A DNA stretch of 64,000 nt, from assembly GCF_003014615.1 (NCBI RefSeq), contig NZ_PYGI01000019.1:1-64000 (forward strand). Reading direction: 5' to 3'. This document shows, one piece after another, positions 56,574 to 64,000 of the stretch; position 1 is the first letter of the stretch; every line of letters starts with the position of its first letter. The position numbers and the translations under genes are program-made. The notes under the pieces are model-generated. The model was given only the letters and a program-made list of their open reading frames with translations. It did not search any database and had not been told where the DNA came from. The DNA comes from Marinobacterium halophilum (GTDB lineage Bacteria > Pseudomonadota > Gammaproteobacteria > Pseudomonadales > Balneatricaceae).

Positions 56574-57041
56574 ATGAAAGGCAACACCAAAGTCATCGAC
56601 GCCCTGAACAAACTGCTGGCCGGTGAGCTGGCGGCCATGGACCAGTATTTCATTCACTCCGAGATGTATGCCGACTGGGGCCTGAGCAAGCTGTACGAGC
56701 GTATCGCCCATGAGTTTGACGACGAAAAGGGCCACGCCAAGCTGATGATCGAGCGCATTCTGTTTCTGGAAGGCACACCGGATATGGTCACCCGCGACCC
56801 GATCCATATCGGCAAGACTGTACCGGAAATGCTGCAGAATGACCTGAACACCGAGTACCAGGTGGCGCATAACCTCAAGCAGGTCATTGCCCTGTGCGAA
56901 CAGGAACAGGATTATCAAACCCGCGCCATGCTGCGCCAGCAACTGGAAGACACCGAAGAGGATCACGCCTATTGGCTGGAAAAACAGCTGGGCCTGATCA
57001 ACCGCCTCGGTCTGCCGAACTACCTGCAGTCACAGATGTGA
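56574..57041 (+). CDS. bfr: Bacterioferritin, ferroxidase-type subunit
   Basis: A 155-residue bacterioferritin. Glu18, Glu51, His54 and Glu94 are in place, and the last pair appears as E-E-D-H in [10 protein letters not shown], one residue displaced from standard numbering. Position 52 is Lys, so the haem-ligand methionine is missing. This is the catalytic partner of the upstream subunit. The gene starts 3 bases after the first bfr stop, implying one transcript. Confidence 0.92.
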   Translation: MKGNTKVIDALNKLLAGELAAMDQYFIHSEMYADWGLSKLYERIAHEFDDEKGHAKLMIERILFLEGTPDMVTRDPIHIGKTVPEMLQNDLNTEYQVAHNLKQVIALCEQEQDYQTRAMLRQQLEDTEEDHAYWLEKQLGLINRLGLPNYLQSQM

Positions 57042-57094
57042 GTTTTCGTCACCCGGGGTCGGCTTCTGCCTGGCCCCGGGACAAACAAGATGAA

Positions 57095-57511
57095 TCAGAC
57101 GATATAATCGCTCACCACCGCTGCAGCACTGTCAGCCAAACGCAGGCTGACCAGAATACGGTCATGCAGCCCACCCTCGACCGCATCCAAATGGGCGGAA
57201 AAGGCAGCGTCAGCATCGGCCACGGATTGATATTCAAGACCCCGCGCCAGTGCATATCCGGCCCAGTCAGCCTGCTCGGCCACCGGTACGCCCGCATCGA
57301 TATGCAATGTTCTCATCTCCTGCGCCGCCTGACCGGCATCATCCAGACGCTGACGCAGCCCGGCGGGCAGATCCACCGTGCAGAAGGCGAAATGATATTC
57401 AAGCCGTGAATACTGCAACACCTTGCCCTGTACCACGGCCCTGCCCCCCAGCATTTCCAACTGTTCGAGCAGCGTGTCTGCGGTCAGGGGACCGGGGCTC
57501 AACTGCCACAT
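57095..57511 (-). CDS. Hypothetical protein, unknown
   Basis: A 138-residue soluble protein that I do not recognise. It starts MWQLSPGPLTADTLLEQLEMLGG and has a central acidic, alanine-rich helical part (about 60-115). No membrane segment, signal peptide or cysteine motif. A plausible ribosome site (GAGG) precedes the ATG. It is convergent with bfr and divergent from the sirtuin gene, 110 bases away. Codon use fits the genome, so I believe it is real. Confidence 0.55.
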   Translation of the reverse strand: MWQLSPGPLTADTLLEQLEMLGGRAVVQGKVLQYSRLEYHFAFCTVDLPAGLRQRLDDAGQAAQEMRTLHIDAGVPVAEQADWAGYALARGLEYQSVADADAAFSAHLDAVEGGLHDRILVSLRLADSAAAVVSDYIV

Positions 57512-57621
57512 CTGTTTTCCTCCTCTGGCGGTTCGGCGCAGTATAGCAGCCGCGAGGCTGACAGCCGGTAACCTGCAAGGCTACACTGCCCCTGTATCCT
57601 GAATCCGCTGTTGGACCACCC

Positions 57622-58359
57622 ATGAACAAGCGCCTGATCATTTTCACCGGGGCCGGTATTTCCGCCGAGTCCGGTGTGCCCACGTTTCGCACCGGCCCAG
57701 ACGGCCTCTGGCACAACCACCGCATCGAGGATGTCTGCCATATCGACACCTTCGAACAGAATTACGATCTGGTACACGCATTTTACAACGCTCGCCGAGT
57801 CTCGCTGCAGGGTGTGGAGCCCAATGCCGCCCATCGCGCCATCGCCGCATTACAGCAGCGTTATGGCGACCGGGTGACACTGATGACCACCAATGTGGAC
57901 GACCTGCACGAACGCGCCGGCAGCCCGGACGTGGTTCACATCCACGGCAACCTGCTGGAGCTGGTCAACCTGGCCGAGGGCAGCGTTCGGCCCATCGGTT
58001 ACGAGCCCTTCGAACACAGCGCGCACCCGCCCCACTTCAAGCCCAACGTGGTGTTCTTCGGTGAAGCTGCGCCGGTCTACCGCGACCTGTTTGAGCTGAT
58101 GAACTCATTGACCCGACACGATCTGGTACTGGTGATCGGCAGCAGTGAGTCAGTGCTGCAGTTCTGTCTGGAGGCCTACAGCGGCAGCGATGGCACGGCG
58201 ACGATTCTGTATGTGGATCCGACCGAAACCTGCCCGTACGACCGCCTGCTGGGGCCCGGTCTCAAACCCTACACCGAACATATCCGCATGGGCGCGGTGG
58301 ACGCACTGAGCGAGGACTCAGCGGTTATAGAATGGATTGAGGAGTGGCTGCAGGACTGA
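57622..58359 (+). CDS. SIR2-family NAD-dependent protein deacylase (sirtuin) lacking zinc cysteines
   Basis: A 245-residue sirtuin. The Rossmann motif is FTGAGISAESGVPTFR (residues 8-23), the NAD site TTNVDDLHERAGS, the catalytic base His108 in VVHIHGN, the substrate-binding strand VVFFGEAAPVY and a late VIGSSESV. E. coli CobB and most sirtuins carry two CxxC pairs that bind zinc; here there are none, and only three scattered cysteines exist. The small domain must therefore be built differently. Activity could be deacylation or ADP-ribose-related. It stands alone, converging on iorB. Confidence 0.85.
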   Translation: MNKRLIIFTGAGISAESGVPTFRTGPDGLWHNHRIEDVCHIDTFEQNYDLVHAFYNARRVSLQGVEPNAAHRAIAALQQRYGDRVTLMTTNVDDLHERAGSPDVVHIHGNLLELVNLAEGSVRPIGYEPFEHSAHPPHFKPNVVFFGEAAPVYRDLFELMNSLTRHDLVLVIGSSESVLQFCLEAYSGSDGTATILYVDPTETCPYDRLLGPGLKPYTEHIRMGAVDALSEDSAVIEWIEEWLQD

Positions 58360-58382
58360 ACTGCCTGCAGCCCAGTAGTACC

Positions 58383-59984
58383 TCAGACCGCTGGCTGAGG
58401 TTCCATAACCTGCACGACGCCAGCAGATCCCCCCGACGACCCCAGTTCTTTGGCCAGGTTTTCCAGCCCGGCCGCGCGCAAAGCTGCCGCCAATTCAGTG
58501 CCGGACTCACTTTTAAGCGCCGCTTGATGCAACTTCACAAGCACCGCCGCCGCGTCAGGCTGACCCTGTAAATGCTCGGCGGCGCGACACAAAAGACCGA
58601 AGTTTTTAAGCCCTCGTGCATGCGTTCTGCCATAGCCCTTGATCAATTCTGGCAGTTTGGCAACTTCACAACTCAATTCATGATCGACGCGAACTGTCGC
58701 GGTCAGCAATGCCAGCCACCCATCGATACGCTCCTGCTCGAGGGTATATCTCAGGGTACGGTGACGCCAACGTCTCATCCGTGCGACCAGATAGAGCGAC
58801 AGAAAGCCCCGTAAACTCTGAGTGGATACAACCTTCGGACCGGCAAAAAGCCTGTTCATAAGTGCCGACGCCCAACGATTGCCCAGTACCCAGCGTCCCA
58901 GGCTTGCCGGCAGTGTTTCGGCGACCTCTTCGATACGAGGATGCAGGTACTCGCGGAAATATGAAACTTGCTGATGTTGAATGCCCACCTCCTGGTACAG
59001 CCCGTCAAAGCGCCGTGCCCGCGTCTTGATTTCGGCCACGCGAATGGTGTCTTCGTAGGCCATCCACACCGCCAGGCGTGCGGCTACCCGATGGCTCAAG
59101 GTCTTATCGGCATCAAGCCCCTGTTCCAATGCCAGGATCTGCTGCATCCGCTCCACATACAGTTCGGCATAACGCAGTCCCGTATGGTCCAGCAAGCGGC
59201 GAATACCCTCGGTCATGGGGGTCACCAGTCCGTCAGGAAAATCTGTTTCGACCCGCGCCAGCAACTGGTGAATACCCTGGTCAGCGCCCTGATACGTCCA
59301 TTTCTGCACGGTCGGCACCGGCTCCGGTGAATCGGTGCATCCGTCACCATGCCGAGCCTGATCATGTCCCGCTGCAAAAGCTCTCAGACTCGCCTCTACA
59401 CCTACACCGCCATTGCGGATCGCCTGCTCAAACACCTCGCGCGCAAACGGCAGGGCACCACTGCCGCATAACGCACCAAACAGCACCGCACTGATGACAC
59501 TGCCGCTGGCCTTTGCCTGTGCTTCCATATCAAAACAGATATAGCGCTGCGACATCTCGCCTGCTGCCTGATGGATCACCTCAGGATCCGCCAAGGCATA
59601 CCCCATCGACTCCTTTTCCGACACGGCGTAAGCGCGATGGGAGGAGGCGATAAGCGTGGTCCGGTCCGGCGTGACAAACCCGCGCTGGATCGCGCGTCCC
59701 GCTTCCATCAGTTCGGCAGCGATGACCAAATCAACATCGCCACCCGCTGGCGACAGTGACAGGATGGGAGTCGGGGCATCCGCCTGTCCGCCTGACGGCT
59801 GGAACAGCTCCAGATAATAGATTGTCGCCCCCGTGCGCTGTGCCACGCCAGGTACCGATGTGGTCTGGGCAATCCAGCCGGTGGACTCCGCCATACCCAC
59901 AATCCAGTCCGCCAGAACCCCACCGCCCTGGCCCCCCATCGCCGTCACTGCGATGTTGATCCGTTGTCTGTTGTTCGTATTCAT
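58383..59984 (-). CDS. iorB: Indolepyruvate (aryl-pyruvate) ferredoxin oxidoreductase, beta-type subunit with long C-terminal extension
   Basis: A 533-residue protein. The first 200 residues form the gamma-type domain of 2-oxoacid oxidoreductases (AVTAMGGQGGGVLADWIVG, VPGVAQRTGATIYYLELF). The remaining 330 residues are the helical extension (DUF6537-like) found in proteobacterial IorB. With IorA it oxidatively decarboxylates aryl-pyruvates to aryl-acetyl-CoA. Its ATG overlaps the iorA stop by four bases. It ends 23 bases from the convergent sirtuin gene. Confidence 0.88.
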   Translation of the reverse strand: MNTNNRQRINIAVTAMGGQGGGVLADWIVGMAESTGWIAQTTSVPGVAQRTGATIYYLELFQPSGGQADAPTPILSLSPAGGDVDLVIAAELMEAGRAIQRGFVTPDRTTLIASSHRAYAVSEKESMGYALADPEVIHQAAGEMSQRYICFDMEAQAKASGSVISAVLFGALCGSGALPFAREVFEQAIRNGGVGVEASLRAFAAGHDQARHGDGCTDSPEPVPTVQKWTYQGADQGIHQLLARVETDFPDGLVTPMTEGIRRLLDHTGLRYAELYVERMQQILALEQGLDADKTLSHRVAARLAVWMAYEDTIRVAEIKTRARRFDGLYQEVGIQHQQVSYFREYLHPRIEEVAETLPASLGRWVLGNRWASALMNRLFAGPKVVSTQSLRGFLSLYLVARMRRWRHRTLRYTLEQERIDGWLALLTATVRVDHELSCEVAKLPELIKGYGRTHARGLKNFGLLCRAAEHLQGQPDAAAVLVKLHQAALKSESGTELAAALRAAGLENLAKELGSSGGSAGVVQVMEPQPAV

Positions 59985-62146
59985 TGTGATACTCCTTCCA
60001 GCAGATCCAGTTCTTGCCGTTTAGCCGCTCGCCGCTGCAGCCAGCCGATAATGTGCTGAGACAGCTGTCGGCGCTGACGCTCCAGCCAGCCGGCATTACG
60101 CACCACCTCGACCTTCACAAAGGAAGGGCAGAGAATATCGGCATGAACGTTCTCGCCGCACAGGCCACAGCCCACGCAGCTGTTGTCGATATAACTGACT
60201 GGATCGGAACGCCAGGGGTCCGGGTTTGGTTTGACCGTGAGCGAAGGGCAACCAGACAGGCGAATGCAGGCGCGGTCACCGGTACAGGTATCACCATCAA
60301 TGGCAAAGCGGCTTTCCACGACACGTTTGCCGTCTTGAATGTTCTGGCGTCGCTCTCGCTTTTCACGCCGCTGGAGGTTAAGCATGCACTCGGATTGGGC
60401 CACAATCACCTTGGGCCCCACCCCTTTGGTGGTTATAGCCTCTTTCAGCGTCCGCTTCATCGCCGCTACATCGTAGGTTCGGGTCAGCGTTCGGACCCAT
60501 TTAACTCCGACCCCTTCGACCGCGCGAGAAATGGGGTTATTGGTTGACCGCTCAGGATGGCTGGCCTTGGAGGAGAGAATGTCCTGTCCGCCCGTCGCCG
60601 CAGTATATTCGTTGTCGATGATCAGGTTGATACCATCACTTTTATTGAATACCGAGTTACCAATACCGCTGGTCAGGCCGTTATGCCAGAAACCGCCATC
60701 CCCCATGATCGATATCGCTGGCTTACTGGACGGGACATTGAATGCCGAGGAAGACGCCCCACCCAACCCATATCCCATAGTCGTGGCGCCCAAATTGAAC
60801 GGGGGCAGGATGGAAAACAAGTGACAGCCTATATCACAACTGATGTGGAAATCACCCTGCTCTCGCTGCAGCAGTTTGATAGCAGAAAACACCGGGCGCT
60901 CCGGGCAGCCGGTACAAAATCCGGCAGGACGTGCCGGTACCGTTTCATCCAGGGCGGTCACGGCCAGTGGCTTGGAGGGCACTAGTTTCAACGCCACTTC
61001 ATCCTGCAGCAAGTCCTGCGTATGTTGCTGCAAGAACTGACGCAGCCCTTGTTTGATTACTTCGCAGGTGTACTCTCCATATCGGGGCAATAACGCCTTC
61101 CCCTGCAACTGCGTTTTACAGCCGGCACGAGCAAAAATAGTATTGATCTCATGCTCGATGAATTCAGGGCCGCCTTCTTCAATCAGTAATAGCGCAGATT
61201 TATCCCGTGCAAAGTCGAGCAGCTCATCATCGACCAGTGGAAAAGCCACGTTGAGAACATATAGCGGGATTTCGGTGTCACCGTAAGCATCGGCCAACCC
61301 CAAGTGCTCCAGCGCCCGGATAACGGTGTTGTAACAGCCGCCCTGCACTACCAGGCCCACGTCCTGTCGTGTTCCTTCGAATACCTCATTGAGACGGTTG
61401 TCCTTGATAAACTGGAGCGCCGCTGGCAGCCGCTGTTCAAGTTTTTCCTTTTCATGCACGAACGTGTAAGGCGGCAATACAATGCGGCTCAGGTCCCGTT
61501 TAGGATTTTCCAGTGCGTCCGTCAGTGTGAAGGCTGGTTTCACATTATCCTTGGCCGTAAAGTGCCCATGCACATGACAAGCCCGAACACGCATCTGCAA
61601 CATGACCGGCGTATTACTGGCTTCGGATAGCTCGAAACTCTTTTCAACCGCGTCGACGATGCTCGGCAGGTTGGGCCTGGGGTCGAGCAACCAGATATGG
61701 GACTTCATGGCAAAGGCGTGTGTCCGCTCCTGCATGATGGAGGAGCCTTCACCGTAATCTTCACCGATGACAATCACCGTGCCCCCAATCACACCGCCAG
61801 ACGCCAGATTAGCCAAAGCATCGGAGGCAACATTCGTCCCTACGGTCGACTTCCAGGTCACAGCGCCACGCAATGGATAATTGACCGAAGCCGACAACAT
61901 GGCCGCCGCTGTAGCTTCACTGGCGCTGGTTTCAAAATGCACGCCCATGTCGTCCAGAATCTCGTCCTTGGCATCAGCCAGAACGTCCATCAGATGCGAG
62001 ATAGGTGATCCCTGATAGCCGCCCACATAGGCAACTCCCGACTGCAACAGAGCTTTGGTGACTGCCAGGATGCCTTCACCCTGGAAGGTTTCACCGGCGC
62101 CCGCGTGCAGTTTTTTGACCTCTTTCTTGAATGAACGCTCAGCCAT
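59981..62146 (-). CDS. iorA: Indolepyruvate (aryl-pyruvate) ferredoxin oxidoreductase, alpha subunit
   Basis: A 721-residue thiamine-diphosphate enzyme. N-terminal pyrimidine-binding domain (GVAYVGGYQGSPISHLMDVL), central region, pyrophosphate domain with CTGCPERPVFSAI and GDGGFWHNGLTSG...N, and a C-terminal part with a cysteine cluster CVGCGLCGENVHADILCP that should hold one 4Fe-4S cluster; an earlier CTGDRACIRLSGCP has lost the regular spacing. It converts aryl-pyruvates to aryl-acetyl-CoA with CoA and ferredoxin. It overlaps the 2-hydroxy-acid dehydrogenase gene by 8 bases. Confidence 0.92.
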   Translation of the reverse strand: MAERSFKKEVKKLHAGAGETFQGEGILAVTKALLQSGVAYVGGYQGSPISHLMDVLADAKDEILDDMGVHFETSASEATAAAMLSASVNYPLRGAVTWKSTVGTNVASDALANLASGGVIGGTVIVIGEDYGEGSSIMQERTHAFAMKSHIWLLDPRPNLPSIVDAVEKSFELSEASNTPVMLQMRVRACHVHGHFTAKDNVKPAFTLTDALENPKRDLSRIVLPPYTFVHEKEKLEQRLPAALQFIKDNRLNEVFEGTRQDVGLVVQGGCYNTVIRALEHLGLADAYGDTEIPLYVLNVAFPLVDDELLDFARDKSALLLIEEGGPEFIEHEINTIFARAGCKTQLQGKALLPRYGEYTCEVIKQGLRQFLQQHTQDLLQDEVALKLVPSKPLAVTALDETVPARPAGFCTGCPERPVFSAIKLLQREQGDFHISCDIGCHLFSILPPFNLGATTMGYGLGGASSSAFNVPSSKPAISIMGDGGFWHNGLTSGIGNSVFNKSDGINLIIDNEYTAATGGQDILSSKASHPERSTNNPISRAVEGVGVKWVRTLTRTYDVAAMKRTLKEAITTKGVGPKVIVAQSECMLNLQRREKRERRQNIQDGKRVVESRFAIDGDTCTGDRACIRLSGCPSLTVKPNPDPWRSDPVSYIDNSCVGCGLCGENVHADILCPSFVKVEVVRNAGWLERQRRQLSQHIIGWLQRRAAKRQELDLLEGVSQ

Positions 62147-63308
62147 TGTGATTCTTCCTCTGCATCGGCGTCATATTGTGCGACTGCCACTGTTTTAATT
62201 GAGCAATGTTGGGACAGCGGATCATCTGCAAGGTGTTTTCCAACTCGTCTCTCAACATCTGCATGCTGTGATCTGCACCAGCGCCCCCCAAGGCGGCCAT
62301 GCCGTACATGAAAGTCCGGCCCAACAAAGCGAAATCAGCCCCCGCCGCCAAGGCTCTTGCCACATCAAGACCGGACCTCAGCCCGCTGTCCACAAGCACC
62401 GGGAAAGACTCCCCCACCGCCGCGCGAATTGCCGGCAATACCTCAATGGTTGAAGGGCATGCATCCAGCTGACGCCCTCCATGGTTGGACACCACGATGC
62501 CATCTACGCCAAGGGCCTGGCAGCGCTGGGCGTCCTCAGGATGAAGCACCCCTTTAACGACCAACGTCCCGGGCCAGCGCCGGCGAAATGCCTCCAGCCG
62601 CAGCCAGGAGACAGCCCCTTCTACTTTAGCCGGGAGAAAATCGTTGGATTGCTGCTTATAAGGGTGCAAATTGCTAAAACTGGGGACGCCGCTTTGCAAC
62701 AGTCGCAATGCCCAACCAGGGTGCTGTACCAGATCCGCACACATCCGCAAATTGGGCCGAGGTGGCAGGGAAAGGCCGTTACGCATGTCTCGCTCACGAC
62801 GACCGCCAGTCGGAACATCCACCGTCACGATCAGTACCGAATAACCCGCATTCCGGGCACGGTCGAGGATATCCGACTCGATCCGCTCATCACTGAACGG
62901 ATACAGCTGGAACCAGGCATTATCACCCGCCAGACGTACCACCTCTTCAAGGCTCGTCGTCGAGAAAGTGCTGGCAGCAATAGGGCAACCATAACGCTGT
63001 GCCGACTGTGCCAGATGACTTACCGCATGCGGATAGACCAAGCCGTCCATACCAATGGGGGCCACGCCGAAAGGCACCTCGAATGTTTGCCCAAACAGCT
63101 CGGTCTGCAAATCAATAGCAGCACAGTCATTAAAATAGCGGGGGATCAGGTCCACTTGGTCGAAGACCTGTGTATTGCGAGCCAGAGCCGCCTGACGACC
63201 GCTCCCCCCTTCAAGATAATCGTAGACAAAGCCCGGTAAGCGTTTACGCGCACGGCTTTGCAGATAAGCCGAAGATGGATATCGGCTCATCAATATGTTG
63301 TTTGACAT
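62139..63308 (-). CDS. FMN-dependent 2-hydroxy-acid dehydrogenase (lactate/mandelate dehydrogenase family)
   Basis: A 389-residue TIM-barrel flavoenzyme oxidising an L-2-hydroxy acid to a 2-oxo acid. Motifs are FVYDYLEGGSG, PFGVAPIGMDGLVYP, IVTVDVPTGGRRERDMRNG, the catalytic VVSNHGGRQLDACPS and LVDSGLRSGLDVARALAAGA. The substrate could be lactate, mandelate or an aryl-lactate. It is translationally coupled to iorA, which suggests that its product is the 2-oxo acid used by the oxidoreductase. Start at 63308; an in-frame start at 63341 is less likely. Confidence 0.9.
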   Translation of the reverse strand: MSNNILMSRYPSSAYLQSRARKRLPGFVYDYLEGGSGRQAALARNTQVFDQVDLIPRYFNDCAAIDLQTELFGQTFEVPFGVAPIGMDGLVYPHAVSHLAQSAQRYGCPIAASTFSTTSLEEVVRLAGDNAWFQLYPFSDERIESDILDRARNAGYSVLIVTVDVPTGGRRERDMRNGLSLPPRPNLRMCADLVQHPGWALRLLQSGVPSFSNLHPYKQQSNDFLPAKVEGAVSWLRLEAFRRRWPGTLVVKGVLHPEDAQRCQALGVDGIVVSNHGGRQLDACPSTIEVLPAIRAAVGESFPVLVDSGLRSGLDVARALAAGADFALLGRTFMYGMAALGGAGADHSMQMLRDELENTLQMIRCPNIAQLKQWQSHNMTPMQRKNHNG

Positions 63309-63387
63309 TTTGACACCCAGCAGATCAAACGTTGTGAACATTCAGAACCGATTAAACCGGCCAGCACGCTCACTGGCCGATCCGGAT

Positions 63388-64000
63388 TCAACTCCCGAAA
63401 TGTGCTTTCAACGCCGAGACTTGATCTGGGCTGATCTGTTCCAGTGCCTGCCAACCCGACTGCCGAGAGAGCTGCTGGAAGCGTGCACCCTCCTCAGGTG
63501 TCAGCTCAATAGACTGTATGCCAGCTTCAGTCTGTTTAAGCTTTTCGCCTTCGGCATCCTGTGCCGCCTGAGCATTCAGGGATTCGACCCAGGCAACCTG
63601 CTTATCGAGAAATTCACGCTGGTTATCATCCAGTTTTGACCATGTTTTCTGGTTCATGAACAGGCTGATTTCCACATTGTAAAAACCAGGCTCGACCCGG
63701 TAGGCCGTTTTTTCCTGCCAACCCAGATCAAAGATGCCGGTTGCCGGCCAGCCATAACCATCGACCACGCCACGCTCCAGCGCCGTGAACACCTCACCTG
63801 GCGGGACCTGCAAGGGCGTCGCATTCAACGACTGGAAGAAGGGGCGATAGACCGGCACACTGCGCAGTTTGAGACCGGAAAAATCGGTCGAATCGACTTC
63901 CTTGTTGGTGTAAACGTGATACTGAATACCATCGGACAGGCGAGCCAGCCAAACCATGTTGGCCTTGTCCCGATGCAACTTGTCCATCAGATCGTAGCCC
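63388..64000 (-). CDS. TRAP transporter solute-binding protein (DctP family), C-terminal part
   Basis: About 203 residues of a periplasmic TRAP receptor; the N-terminus lies beyond the right edge, and the methionine at 63987 is internal because the frame continues (GYDL before it). DctP features are LKLRSVPVYRPFFQSLNATP with the ligand-binding arginine, EVFTALERGVVDGYGWPATG and a C-terminal helical region. It precedes the hydroxy-acid dehydrogenase gene by 79 bases on the same strand, so it probably imports the acid that the downstream enzymes use. The membrane subunits must lie outside the window. Confidence 0.88.
   Translation of the reverse strand, partial: GYDLMDKLHRDKANMVWLARLSDGIQYHVYTNKEVDSTDFSGLKLRSVPVYRPFFQSLNATPLQVPPGEVFTALERGVVDGYGWPATGIFDLGWQEKTAYRVEPGFYNVEISLFMNQKTWSKLDDNQREFLDKQVAWVESLNAQAAQDAEGEKLKQTEAGIQSIELTPEEGARFQQLSRQSGWQALEQISPDQVSALKAHFGS

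Overview
The window looks like a chromosomal segment of a gammaproteobacterium, most likely a marine Oceanospirillales-type organism. This is inferred from the protein families: GlcB, GrxB, YadGH, a TrpR-type repressor, two bacterioferritins, TRAP transporters and a long bluB-cob cluster. Most of it is GC-rich and densely coding. Three stretches stand apart: 18.6-19.5 kb (a decayed gene), 28.5-31.0 kb (AT-rich, with an insertion sequence) and 34.3-36.6 kb (lower GC, a small-GTPase operon).

0-18.6 kb is metabolic. An alpha/beta hydrolase and a large MscK/MscM-like mechanosensitive channel come first. Then follows a LysR-controlled set: class III CoA-transferase, HMG-CoA-lyase-like enzyme and a TRAP transporter (dctPQM). 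Together these would import an organic acid, activate it to a CoA thioester and cleave it. Next are malate synthase G, a cytochrome c', glutaredoxin 2, a stand-alone CZB protein, a LON-domain protein, and a DASS-type transporter divergent from an AraC regulator.

18.6-26 kb holds a degraded adenylylsulfate kinase gene whose P-loop contains a pure (GGCAGT)8 repeat, then a 2119-residue secreted multidomain protein (DUF4347, FG-GAP, cadherin-like repeats, DUF4214). 26-28.5 kb is a compact trpR-trpE-trpG operon with a palindrome abutting the trpR start codon. 28.5-31 kb carries two unrecognised AT-rich genes and an IS5-family element whose transposase has lost an internal block.

31-41 kb has yadGH, a gamma-carbonic-anhydrase-like protein, a 2H phosphoesterase gene containing a cluster of DnaA-box sequences, and, on the minus strand, a coupled operon of an unknown protein, a Ras-like GTPase and two roadblock proteins. 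It also has an NfeD/slipin pair and a diguanylate cyclase.

41-55.7 kb is one minus-strand cobalamin operon of 16 genes, from btuB to cobS, behind a promoter and a cobalamin riboswitch. It covers uptake (btuB, btuFCD), corrinoid adenosylation and amidation, aminopropanol attachment, lower-ligand synthesis (bluB) and nucleotide loop assembly.

55.7-64 kb is iron- and keto-acid-related. A candidate Fur-controlled small RNA lies between the riboswitch and a pair of complementary bacterioferritin genes. Then come a sirtuin without zinc cysteines and a minus-strand operon of TRAP binding protein, FMN 2-hydroxy-acid dehydrogenase and the two indolepyruvate oxidoreductase subunits. No tRNA, rRNA or CRISPR array was seen. 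All assignments come from reading the sequence and from memory of the families; no database search was run.
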